Of a stretch of 64,000 nucleotides of DNA, positions 1 to 11,342 are shown piece by piece. The notes under the pieces were generated by a model. The model was not told the DNA's origin, searched no databases, and saw nothing but the letters and a program-made list of their open reading frames with translations. Origin of the DNA: Utricularia gibba (Eukaryota; Streptophyta; Magnoliopsida; Lamiales; Lentibulariaceae); contig CM007989.1 of NCBI GenBank assembly GCA_002189035.1, positions 3,906,001 to 3,970,000 on the forward strand, written 5' to 3'. Position 1 is the first letter of the stretch. Every line of letters begins with the position of its first letter. The translations under genes and the position numbers were made by a program.

Positions 1-1
1 T

Positions 2-259
2 GTAGATGCTTCTGAACCGATATGGACAATGAAACCTGCTGTCGATATCATGAAAAACCAGAGAATCCCCATGGACCCTTTACATTTGTCAGGTTTACCA
101 GCAGGCCTTCAAATTGCAAGTTCCACGTCACTCATACGGTTCCCCACCTCGGGTGTATGCCCAAGAGCTTGTTACCATTTCCATACAGGTGTGTGGCAAC
201 AAAGAATTCAGAGGAGATCATGGATGGGAGCAACCCTCAGAAACAAGTTTATAGCCTAG
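2..259 (+). CDS. unassigned open frame running in from the left edge (possible last exon)
   Basis: The frame is open from base 2 to a TAG at 257-259, giving about 85 residues with no upstream stop in view. It could be the terminal exon of a gene that starts before the window. The peptide contains PLHLSGLPAGLQIASS and a Cys/Trp-containing tail, and I do not recognise a family. A second frame (22-333) is also open over this stretch, so coding status is doubtful. Base composition is more balanced than in the intergenic DNA at 2.3-5.7 kb, which favours a transcribed region such as an exon plus 3' UTR. Confidence 0.2.
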   Translation, partial: VDASEPIWTMKPAVDIMKNQRIPMDPLHLSGLPAGLQIASSTSLIRFPTSGVCPRACYHFHTGVWQQRIQRRSWMGATLRNKFIA

Positions 260-1231
260 GAAATCTGGGCATGGTTCCACATATCCAGTTAACAGATAAG
301 CTTTCTGGAAACTGCAACATGTGCCAGATATAGACATTTTCATACCGAATTGAAGTTTCTTTTTTCCAAAAACAAACAAACAGGTGGTCTTGTTTGAGAC
401 AGCAACTTCTGGGTAAGATCAATGCTCAGATTCTAGATAGCATATGGTTTTCGATAACGTTAAAAAAGAGCCTTGTAATTCTGTTTTACCCATAAGAAGC
501 ATGTTGGTTGGTGTACGGGGGCATCTTGTTTTCCATAGAAGAATCATTGAAAAGCATGCCATTCAACTAGTCATATATCTGTAAGGCTGGAAGACAGGGT
601 ATTTATTATATTTTATCTTATATAGTCTTGTCCTTCTGCTTGCCAGGGGAAAAAATAAAAGATGAATTTGAAATTGATAGCCATGGAATGATTTGAACTT
701 GAATTCAAAGGGAGATGTGGTCCAAGCATAGATTGCAGATGGTGAGGAATAAATCAATGAATCTGATCTCGCCTACCCACTTTTGCTTCCCTCATTATTT
801 CTAGCATTTCAACTTATTGTTGAAACACCAGGGCTGGAGCCCATCCTTTCAATGCTGCTGCTCTCTCTTTTATGGCTCCCCTGATTGCACCTTTTCACTC
901 ATGAAATCCTGAACAAGAAACTTTCTTGGACTCTGTGCAGGAAATAACACCAGACCCTCGCAGAATAATGCCCTAAAGGATGGATACCTTGTGTTTGGAT
1001 TCCCTGTTGCTGTTGAGTATTCAGGGCACTTGGCATCCAGTCCACAAAGGTCTCTTTGCTTTTCCCTGATGCCTCATGTTGCTTCTCAAAATTGGATCCT
1101 TGAAAGTGCCTGAGAGACACCTAGGGTTTCAACAACCAAATCATCAGCATCAATCAAGTAATAATCCATGTCCAATTTACAATTGGATTTATGAATTTGG
1201 GGATTTTTTTTTTCAGAAAATGATAAAATTT
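260..1231. other. stretch without a supported gene
   Basis: No convincing coding exon is visible. The part from about 800 to 1231 lies just downstream of the minus-strand DUF868 stop codon and is probably its 3' UTR and terminator. The part before 800 may be the 3' UTR of whatever enters from the left edge. The short open frame at 899-1120 (-) has no recognisable motif. Confidence 0.35.
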
Positions 1232-2134
1232 CTACAGGTTATTACAGGCGTGGGCGTAGATCATCAACGAGAACTCCAGTTTGTCTTCATCCTCGTGGAG
1301 CTTGTCCTCCAACCAGAGCCGGCTATCGAGCCCGGTCCTGGTCCTGAACAAGAACCGGCCGCAACCCGGACCGGAGATGTGGAACCAATCATGAACGTCC
1401 CACAGCAAATCCACGAGCAGCCCATCCAAAAAAATGGTTTGATTCCCTCGGAAGTTCCACTGCAGGCGCTTCACCCGAATCACGGTCTTCTTATCGATGC
1501 TGACGGACAGAACGGGACTCTTCGCCGTGTCGCCGTCGACGCCGCATCGGATCAGGATGTTGTGAGGGCTTCCCGCATCGGAGAATCTTGCCCTGGTTGA
1601 GTACAGGGCGTGCCCTGAGAAATGCTCCTGCCGTGAAATTAAGGAGAATTTCCCCGCGGCGGAGGACGGCTTCGTCTTCTTGTCTCCGAGGAGGAGGATG
1701 GGCGCCGAGTCGACGGTCATCAGGATGAAGAACCCGTCAATGGGTTCGGGGCAGGATCCGTACCGGGCGGTGGTGAGATCCCAAACGAGCTCAACGCTGA
1801 CGCCATGGAAATCCACAGTCTTCGCGCCTTTCGCCTTCCGGAAGAATCTAGAACCGGTGGTGAGCTTCACCGCCGCCGCCGCATCGTCGTTTAGCGCGAT
1901 GCTGAGGCCCTGGAATTGGGAGGAGGAGGAGGAGCTTCTGCACCAGGTCAGGGTCACGAAAATCCTCCTCTGGGAACCGGGCAATACCGTTCTGTAGAGA
2001 CAGGCGACGGAGTTCTGAACCGATGGCGGTAATTCCGGCGCCGGAGAAACGCAGGAACTGGAGGAGTGACTCGAACACGACGCATCGGAAATCTGAACTG
2101 CGTAGTCGCCCAAACAGGACCCAAAATCCCTCAT
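1232..2134 (-). CDS. DUF868 family protein
   Basis: This is an intronless gene of 300 codons. The start chosen is the ATG at 2134, because the family usually begins MRDFxSC and this protein begins MRDFGSCLGDYAVQISD; the frame is open eight codons further up but only from a TTG. Family hallmarks appear in order: CLYRTVLPG near residue 50, a VTLTWCRS strand, FHGVSVELVWDLTTARYGS, PEPIDGFFI, LLLGD, a SRQEHFSGHALYSTRARF block, and near the C-terminus VKRLQWNFRGNQTIFLDG followed by WDVHDWFH. The family is plant-specific and its biochemical role is unknown; the strands look beta-rich. Serine runs near residues 20-30 and 67-72 are low complexity. The gene is much richer in G and C than the DNA to its right. 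Family assignment rests on remembered motif order. Confidence 0.88.
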   Translation of the reverse strand: MRDFGSCLGDYAVQISDASCSSHSSSSCVSPAPELPPSVQNSVACLYRTVLPGSQRRIFVTLTWCRSSSSSSQFQGLSIALNDDAAAAVKLTTGSRFFRKAKGAKTVDFHGVSVELVWDLTTARYGSCPEPIDGFFILMTVDSAPILLLGDKKTKPSSAAGKFSLISRQEHFSGHALYSTRARFSDAGSPHNILIRCGVDGDTAKSPVLSVSIDKKTVIRVKRLQWNFRGNQTIFLDGLLVDLLWDVHDWFHISGPGCGRFLFRTRTGLDSRLWLEDKLHEDEDKLEFSLMIYAHACNNL

Positions 2135-2299
2135 TCTCCCAGAGAATCGAAGCAGCAAGAAAGATGTTCCGACACAGAGTTGGAAGGCCTGTCCGGGTTC
2201 TCGAATGACAGTTCATGTGGGACTGACTCCAAGCGGAGAAGAGAAATATTTATTATTGAAAGTAAGATAAATTCAAGGAAAATTAAAAAAAATAAAATA

Positions 2300-3054
2300 A
2301 AGTAAATGTCCATTATGATGCATGTGTGCGTCCCCCGTTAACCAATACACGCCTCCCCAAGTGAACAACGACACTATTAGATGCCACGACAATGATATAT
2401 GGAATTAACCCAATCTATTTATAACAATAATGATTTTAGGATGCCTTTTATAGCATATGAAGTATTAATTTTAATGAAAATAAATATTTAATATATACAA
2501 TAAAAAATTTTATTATTTAATATTTTAGTGACTTAGATCATTGATAATTGATATAATATCACTTATATTTGTGTTTTGTATAGCTCTATTAGATCCATAT
2601 TACATTGTTGTTAATATACATTTGAACTAATCTATGTGATAAGTTTTGAGCTGTAAGAATTAGGATTGATTGTAAATAAAATATAAATTATCACAGAAGT
2701 TAAAATAGTTTTGATGGTGTAATTAATTCTATAATTTCAATAATGAAGTATGATGCTATAACAATTATCTATTAGTATTATTTTAGAATAATATCTTCAA
2801 AACTTATATGAAAAGTTATTTACACATACACATATAAAATCATTTTTTCTATATTGATTTAAAATTATTTTTTATTTGTTTTTTTGTTTGTATTGAATCA
2901 TCTTTTTTTAAGAAAATCTAAATATTCAATTCTATATAAATATGATCTTATTTATTAATTGGACGGTTGTTGTGTATTTGAAGAATTACCATTAAATTTT
3001 TGAAATCAAATTAATAATAAACAGTTCAAACCATTCAAATGTTCCTTATTAAAA

Positions 3055-3090
<36 letters not shown>

Positions 3091-5720
3091 TTATATTTAT
3101 ATTTATTGAGTTACTAATAGATATGTGTATAAAAAATCAATATGGTTATTTGTAAAAATTAATGTTAGTGAAGAGTTAACATATTAAATATTTTAAAAAA
3201 TTATATAGAGAATCTAATACTCAAAATTTATATTTAAAATTATATATATATTTAATTATTCTATCATTCCAAAAATTAAAATTTTTTAAAAAACTATTGA
3301 TAAAAAAAAAAAAAAGATGGTCAAATTTTTCACTTCTTTGATTTTAGTCATCCACACAGGAAAACATTGAGGTATGGGATTTTAGTTTCCTATTTCAAAA
3401 TTTATAATGCAGTTTTTCTTTAGATGATTTAAAATTATATGATTTAGAATACTACATAGCTTATAAATTAGAATTAAAATGTGTTTAATATCAGTATATA
3501 AAAATGGTAAATGAATTATTTTGAATCATGAACAGATTAAGATAATGGATAAATTTAATTACAATTTGAACCATTCTAACCATAAATTGAATGATTCATA
3601 GTTTTTGTTTTGATTTAAACAGATTTAGTTATGTTAGGTTTAATTAATAATAAATGATGCAAAAAAGTTTGATGTTGTGGGGATTGAAATTAATGGGTGG
3701 GAGGGAGGAATAAGAGGGAGTTGAGGAATGGGCAAATCCATGTTCCTTCAATTAATGTTCAAATCCTAATGACACGACGCCGTTTCACACCCACCACATT
3801 TGTGTTTTCAAACAAATTGTGCCTATGCCTTCCTATCCCTTCAACACAAACCCAATTCAATTCATTTTTAGAACACAAAAATCAGATGATTAAGAAATTT
3901 GTCGTCTTATTAAATGTGTATTAAAAAACAACTACCTTCATTATAATTTTATCTTTTAATATATGAAAAATAAATGATAATGATCACTTTTATAAATGAT
4001 TCATGAAAATTAAACATCAAAAAAATTGAGAATGCAATCAAGTAGATTATTATCTTACCTTTAATATGTTGTTTTGTAATCTTGTAGATGAAAACTTATA
4101 TGGGGTATGTTTATTATTTGGTTTAAAATTCTAACTATAAGGTCTAAAATAAAATACGATTTATGTATTTAAATTTAAAATACTTTTGATAGATAAATTG
4201 AAGTATATTACATAAATACATATATTAAATTTATTATAAAACACAAATATTACTTTATTTTCAATAAAAAGTATACAATATTTAAATTATTTAAAATTGA
4301 CTTTTATAAATTAAAATAATCGAATTCATTTAAATTTTCTTATCGAACATTAATATTTAATAACTTAACTCATAAAACCAATTCAAAACTATCTAGAAAA
4401 AAGGAAATTTAGATAAATGGCATTCTTAAAATTATATTCCACTTTATCTAATTTTTTTATATTCCACATTATACGTTTTCCATTTTGTATCATCAATTTT
4501 TTTATAAAAATCCAAATTTTTATATATAAATCTCACTACTAACTTTTATCTTATTTTCCAAATTTTAAATCCGAAAATAAAAATGAAAAAAGTACCAATT
4601 ATTTTTGCAGATGTCATTCGCACAAAACGTGCACACATCCGCACGTGTGTGTGTGTGGGAGTAGGTATTTTGTGAATTGCATGAGTTGGTTTGTCGTGAT
4701 TAGGATCGGACATGTGATAAAGTTGTTTAAAATAACTTTTAAAAACTACACAACGCCACCTCACACAATAAATTATTCATTTTTCACATCTACATAATAA
4801 ATTATTAATGTTTCACCCTCATATAATAAATTATTTATTTTTTTGAACCATAAATTATTGATGGTTTAAATATCAATGAAAATAAAAATATAATTCATTT
4901 TTACTATTAATTAAATAAACTTATATATCAAACATAATATTAGTATAAATGTATAAATGCAAAATATATATTAAAATAATTTTTAATTTTAATCATGTAA
5001 TGTATATTTATATAAATATAATTAAATCAAATATATTATTAATTAAATTATATATCAGTTTTTTTCTAAAAATTATTTAATTGAAGTTATGGAAGAATAA
5101 ATTGAGATTTAATTTAATGAGCATCACTGCACCTCGTAGTGCTGGGCTATGAAATCCATGGAATCTGAATAATTACGTTGAGGTCCCATTGGAATCCGAA
5201 AGTCAATTTCCAGGCTATAAAATATTGCATTATTGCCCCTAACATTAACGCTAATCAATGTCTAGTACAATCCAACTTCCTTCTTCGTCATGTTGTGGCT
5301 CACCACACCTTCACTTCATTGCCAATGTCCAAAACACTTCAGTCGTGACATAATTACAATTTCATTCATTTCTCAAAAAATTAGAAAAAAAAATCCGATG
5401 TGATTGATTAATGTGCGAGTATATGCCTGTTTTGTGTTAATAATTTTCTCAAGTGATTCCATTTAATTTTTTAAAATTTTGACATTTAATCGTTATATAA
5501 TAAAATCAAGAATTCAAATTTTGTAATTAACTTCGTATTATTGAATTTCTCAAATCTCTAATTTATATAACACTCAGTTTTTATGTACTCGAAAAATGTG
5601 TTATATCTTAATATTAAATTGTAATATAATTTTATATCATATTACAAAAAAAAATATTATTTCAAAATTGATCTTATTCATATAATATAAAAAATGAGTC
5701 TATTTTGCTTAGTTTGACTC
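2300..5720. other. A/T-rich intergenic region
   Basis: About 3.4 kb of strongly A/T-rich sequence with stops in every frame. It contains a (TA)n tract near 3057-3085, an A-run near 3302-3315 and a short GTGT run near 4644-4656. The short open frames at 3697-3924 (+) and 4546-4764 (-) show no protein-like motif and look accidental. No tRNA, hairpin or transposon end was recognised. Confidence 0.7.
3057..3085. repeat. (TA)n microsatellite
   Basis: A near-perfect TA dinucleotide tract sits inside A/T-rich spacer. Confidence 0.9.
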
Positions 5721-5726
5721 GCATCT

Positions 5727-6170
5727 TCAAATTATAAAACACGTCATACGTGTTAGTGTGTGTAGTTTATGTAATATTGTGTTATTGGGTACGAGGTGGA
5801 GAATTGGGGCAACTTGTGGTAATAATGAATGAGGGGTTGATTTGGGAAGATGGGGGCCTGGACCACTAGCCAGAGGCACGAGCCATCTAGTTGGTGGGAG
5901 ATCGGGGCTGTCGAGACACCGGAGCGGCCGTGGCCCACGGCGGAAGGGAAGCTTTCTCCGCCGGCAGCGAGTGCCCCCCGCAACATGCCAATTTGAAGAA
6001 ATGGACGTCCAACTGTCGCAACAACTGCACCCATCTTCCCACGAGCATTTTTCCATGGATGGTTTGTTGCCCTAATCCCACCTGCTACCCACAACTTATA
6101 CAATTCCTTGGGACAGGAGTCAAACTCATACATGATAAAGAATATATGCCTGCTGCCATATAGGGGTTGC
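5727..6170. other. G/C-rich island with overlapping open frames, unassigned
   Basis: A block of about 400 bases, clearly richer in G and C than its surroundings, is open in several frames on both strands. The longest minus-strand frame starts with ATG at 6133 and gives 126 residues; plus-strand frames at 5842-6075 and 5891-6163 overlap it. None shows a motif that I recognise. Multiple open frames are expected where G/C content suppresses stop codons, so I do not call a gene. It could be an unrecognised exon, a non-coding transcript or a transposon fragment. Confidence 0.3.
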
Positions 6171-7300
6171 TCCTCATGTTTGATGAGTTTTATTAGGATT
6201 AAGGTTCGATGAGAATGAGATAATATGTGACATAGGATAAGAAGAATGGATTGTGTATTGTCGTTAAGAATACACGATACGATATGCTATTAGAAAACAA
6301 GAAAAAATTATATCAAACTAAATATAAAAGAAAAAATGAAAAGAGTTGATAAATGTGTTAGTGTCTTTTTTAAAAAACTTTTTTCATTTTCTTAATGGAT
6401 TTATTTTTTTTAAACGTGTAAAGCAATTTCAATTTTTCATATTTGTGTGAATTAGTACCTTAGCTTGCCATTTTTCTTACTTTATTCAACCATTAACTAA
6501 AATTCAATGTTATACAAATCAATTTAAACTCAAAAATCTTGTACCACCATTGCCCCTCCTTGGTGCTTCACATTGAAGAATTACTGTAGATTAATTTGAT
6601 TTTATGAGAAAAGCTATAAATTATACCCTAAGTTTTAGTAAATAAAATATTATTTTTAAAAAATCCTATAGAGGCATGTTTATTTAAAGCTACCATTTTC
6701 TCATTCTTTATTTAATTCCACACTTTTACATATTAATTAAACATCATAAAAACTAATTTCTTTACATCGCATTAAATCCAAGTTAATTATATCATTTAGA
6801 TTCTAATTTCATAGACAAACACTAATTTAGAAAAAAATGAGTGACCCGCTATTCGGACTGTTCTGTTATTACAATTTTTTGAACTAATTATATTTAATTT
6901 TTATAAATTATAGTCTCTATTCGTTCTTTAATAAATTAAGAATTTTGATTTTGAAATTAAATTTAAACTTTATTGAATTCATTAGATATTTTTTGGTAAT
7001 TAAATGAAATATTAATTGGGAAAATTTTATTGTTCACCGTACACATGTTTCGAAAATACATTAGATTATTATTATATTAAATTTTATAATAATGTAATAT
7101 GTTTAATTTTATAATATATACTTTAATATATTAAATTGTATAATCTAATTTTATAAAACAGTTTTATAATTTAAAATTCGATTTATTTTGTATTATTTGA
7201 AACATGAATTTGAAATACAGAATAGGCCCATCGTAAGAATTGAGGCCCAAAACTTGTCTATGGGTTTCTCTTGTAATCGGACGGCCTAAAGTCTCATAAG
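6171..7300. other. A/T-rich intergenic region
   Basis: A/T-rich spacer with no supported gene, RNA or repeat boundary. I see only short homopolymer runs. Confidence 0.7.
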
Positions 7301-9235
7301 CCAGATGTACAGTTCCATTTAGGCCCAAAAGGTTTGGGGATTCTTGGTTTGTAGCTTCCCGGAGTTCCACTTCCGATGCTTCCGAAGATCTCTTTCCCGT
7401 GATCGGTACGAATGCGCAGTTGGATATAAAAAATGCGTTCGATTCTTCAGCTGCTGTATTCTCATTGCTCTCTGTTCCTGGTTATGATTTGGAAATGGGT
7501 ACATTTCTAAAATACCCTGTTCCTGGTTCTGGTGATAAGAAATGGGTATGATGGTCTACCTGTTTTGTCGCAGAAACAAACAAGGGTTGCTGTGATTTGG
7601 AAAGGGGGATTTTATCATCAAGCAATCAATTCTTATACAGGGGTTTCGGAGCCCTAGGACCCACCAGCTGTCCGATTGGCTTCCCGGATTCTCTTTCCCA
7701 CATGGGGTATTTGTGGTGCCTTGACATCTCGGGGACCCTCTGTTCATTGACCTTGGTCTAGCCTTCCTTGGATTACTCCATACGGCGCATTCAACACCCT
7801 CATGGACACCACATACCCAAAGCGCCGACCTAGCGATAAGCCCTCTTCGTAAGGGGGTCACAGTATGAAACCCCAAGGTTATCTTCAATTATCTGGGTAA
7901 TGTCACATGGATAATTATTGTCTCGTTGTCATGGAACTGAAATTGCAATGCGTTCTGTTTCTAGCACTATCTGGTTAACATGTCCATAAAAACATTGGGT
8001 TCATATGCCTGAGTGAGATGTGTGCCTAGGGAGGATGCACTTCTTAATCAACCGAATGAGGGAAGCTTGAAAAGAAGGAACGAGAAGAAGAGGATCAACC
8101 AGCATTGTGCATTTATTATTGTATGCTGCTCTCTCTTTTACCTTGTGTTGACCATGAAGAATCTCTACAGAATCCTGACGGTTCCTCTTCTACCTTCCGA
8201 GAACTGAAAATGAATTTTGATAGCTTAACCGTTGTGTTTGTAAGCAAAAGTCTCGCGCTTTTGATGTTGAGCCTTGCATTCACTTTGTCTTTGAACTATC
8301 GCTTCATCATGGATGTTTATCATTTAAATGATTTAGTGCAAATTTTTGTAGTCTGAGAAAAGAAAGCGGAAGGCGCAAGTGCAAGAAGCCAATTGGAAAA
8401 AACATCATGAAACGGGTGGAGAGAAAGATGGATGCCTTTGGGAGGGAAAAAAAATCCTGGGCATAAAGTCTGGTCGAATGAGCTGAAAGAGCAGTAACCA
8501 TCCATGGCTTGAATTGTTTAGTAGAGAGACTAGTCACTGCTCCTCTTGACTCCCAAGTTACCTCTGAGGTCAGTTTTGAACTTTTGTCCATTTGTTTTAT
8601 GTTTGCCTCATTTCCACAGGAGAATCATGAAAAGTACATATTTTTACTTGACGAGACAGCATAACTAAAAATTATTCAGGGAAAATCAATAAATGTCAGA
8701 CTCTTGCATCACTAATCTCTGTAACCGGGGATTTCTTTGTTTGTTGCATCGGATTCTGTTTGTTTCTTAGTACATACAGAACGATATGCACCAACACGGA
8801 ATCTGCGATGGCATCATAGCTAATGAATGATTCCCTTGCTGCAGAACCAGGAGAAGTTCTCATCATGAATGGCCGGCCAATCTTGTACCGGGAATGGACC
8901 ATCCGCCCAGATGAGCTTGCTAGTGGGTACAATGGCCCACCGCCCATCCATCCATCCATCAGCCGGGATGGGATGCAATCGGGTGGAAGTGTAAGAAGCA
9001 TCCCAACCACTCCTTGGCGATATCAAGATATGGATGTGCAACTGCCGCATCCACCACATGCCCTGCATCTCATTCATCTGAAGCTTCATTGAATAGGCAC
9101 TTCCAGGCCTCCCCAGATTGCCCCTCCTCTTTCTTCATCATATCCCCGCACCCATCCGGGAGCAACGAGCCAGTGACTGCAGAAACCATCCAGGATCTGC
9201 AACAAGGTATTGGGCCAGATTCAACATAGTGGGCT
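7301..9235. other. balanced-composition block without a recognised gene
   Basis: This 1.9 kb stretch has the base composition of transcribed or low-copy DNA rather than of the A/T spacer on both sides. The interval 7560-7890 is G/C-richer and open on the minus strand for 110 codons. The interval 8823-9092 is open on both strands (89 codons each, the plus-strand one from an ATG). None of the peptides shows a domain I know. It may be a long non-coding transcript, a decayed gene or an organelle-derived insertion. Confidence 0.3.
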
Positions 9236-9522
9236 TAGCTTAATAACCATTCATGGACTTCATTCGCAGTCTTGTTAATGGAATAAGAACGATTATTTAT
9301 TTATTTTTTAAAATATTACAATAGTTTCGAACCGTCTATTCCAAAAATAATGAACCGGTTTGAAATCCTACGGAACCGAAGTGGTACTAAAAGTTAGAAT
9401 CTTAAATCGAAACTTCGAATCGTGGTTTTGTTTAGAAGGAAACACAACTCTAATTATCAGATCAATTCCAATCTACTTATATAAAAATTATTAATTTTTA
9501 TTTTATCAAATATTTTACAATT

Positions 9523-9558
<36 letters not shown>

Positions 9559-11030
9559 TAATATAAATAATAATTAAAAAATCATCGAGAATCGCAGCAT
9601 CGGTTTTGGGTAAGGGGCGGTCACTGTCGTGGGTGGGCCCTGCCATATTTTCCGGGCCAGCTGGCGCGACCAAATTGCCCCAATCATTCTGCTTGTCTCG
9701 TTCCAGCTGCCTCTGCCATCCATGTGGCCCTGGCCCTGGCCCTTCTACTTCTGGATTTTAATTTTCAAATATTCCATCTTAGAAAAAAGGAAATAAATAA
9801 TAAAAATGGAAAATAAAGAATATAATGTATTAAAGCAATAGTTTAAATTAAAAAAATCTTTTTTGTGTAAAGAATCACATGTTTAATCTTGAAAATTAAA
9901 ATACTCTATATTCAATATTGAAGAGTATATTTATTAATTTATTCATAAAAATGTACGAAACAAAAAAAAGGGTTTCAATAGATGATGCAATAATGATTCA
10001 CATTTTATGAGCTAATTGGAACAACTTTTTTTCTTTTAAAAAATATTTCAGAAGCATTTTTGTGATAGGGACTACTTATGCTAAAAATCCCTTCTTTTTT
10101 ATATAAAAAACTAACAAACTTTTCATATGTTAGAAGAAAATTTCAAATATGTTTTCTCAAATTACCTTTATAAATTAATATAACAAATTTTGAAATACAC
10201 TACATTTCACAAAATTATTCCTGTTTATTTTTTAGAATGAAAAATAAGAAATTGAAGTTGTACAGAATATAAAATAAGTTGTTTTTGAAACACCTTATTT
10301 TATAAAAACATTTCAAGAATAATTTTTTAGCAAATACGAATTCTTTTATTCCAAATAATTTAAACACTTTTTATTTTTAAAGAGTTGAAACATCCCAATT
10401 TCTACAAAATTAGTTCTTGAAAATTGATTTTCAACAAGTTATACTAAACATAATCTTAATATTTGAAGAGCAGTTTTTAGTTCATATTTTACAAAAGTGA
10501 TTTGTATTTAGTAAAATAATTAACCCAGAAATGACTTTTTATATTCAATTCTAATTTACCAATGATAAGTTTTGCCACATGTTGTGTTAATGTTAAAGTA
10601 ATGCCTTCTTTTTTTCTATTATATTCTATTTATGATTTTTTTCTATATGAGTTATGCAAATTTTTATTTTATTATATTAAATATTCAAAAAATTTGTATT
10701 AGAATATAATTTCTACTTTTAAAATATATAATATCATTTTTATTCTAGATCATTTTTTTAAAAAAATTAATTTTTATCTAATTAATCAAATAATTCAGTT
10801 TGGAATTTTTAAAATTTTTTTCCAAAGTGTTGCCGATTTTTTGTACTTTTTAATTAAATGGAAAAATTAAATTGTAATTTCTCATTTTTGTACAAAATAT
10901 TGTTTTCATTCTATATTTATTTTATGAAATTACAGAATAATTTTTCTTATTCTATTTTTCATTTCATTTTTCGTACACTTATTTCTAGAAATTGTACGGA
11001 ATAAATAGGTAAAATTTGAATAAATAGGAA
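9236..11030. other. A/T-rich intergenic region
   Basis: A/T-rich spacer upstream of the NAT12-type gene. It holds an (AT)n tract near 9525-9555 and a short G/C-richer patch at 9600-9750 containing GGGCC-type words. No gene supported. Confidence 0.65.
9525..9555. repeat. (AT)n microsatellite
   Basis: An uninterrupted AT dinucleotide tract of about 30 bases. Confidence 0.9.
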
Positions 11031-11342
11031 TTGAAGATGGAGGTGATTTGCATTTATTGGGAAATTATGTTAATTAATTTCTTATGTGTGTATTTTTATG
11101 CCTCCAACGGCGACAGAAATCTTAAACGCGGTCCCCAGCCGCTCAAACACTCGGGTTTCCTCTTTCGCTTCTCCAGCTTTCTCTCTCACGCATTGCTTCA
11201 CTCTCTTCTACGGGATCTCTCCCTCCTTCCGCTGCTCTCTATTCTTCACTCAGATCTGCTCCTTCAGTTCTTCTTCTGGCATTTTTGTGCTCTGGGTTCA
11301 GTTCTTGCTGTTATGTGTACTCGCTAGCGGAAGTTCTAACTG
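11031..11342 (+). promoter_or_regulatory. probable 5' UTR of the NAT12-type gene
   Basis: Composition changes from A/T-rich to pyrimidine-rich C/T sequence (CTCTCTC and CTTCTTCTGG words, 11155-11280) just upstream of the ATG at 11343, which is typical of plant 5' leaders. The exact transcription start cannot be read. Confidence 0.45.

Noticed and set aside
8823-9092. Open frames of 89 codons on both strands, one containing MDVQLPHPPHAL, similar in look to MDVQLSQQLHP at about 6001
   Set aside because: The shared MDVQL is five residues only and the DNA around it does not align, so I treat it as coincidence and call no gene.
9310-9440. GAACCG-rich text resembling that at 27305-27400, possible dispersed element
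   Set aside because: The similarity is limited to short GAACCG/TTCGG words and could not be extended.
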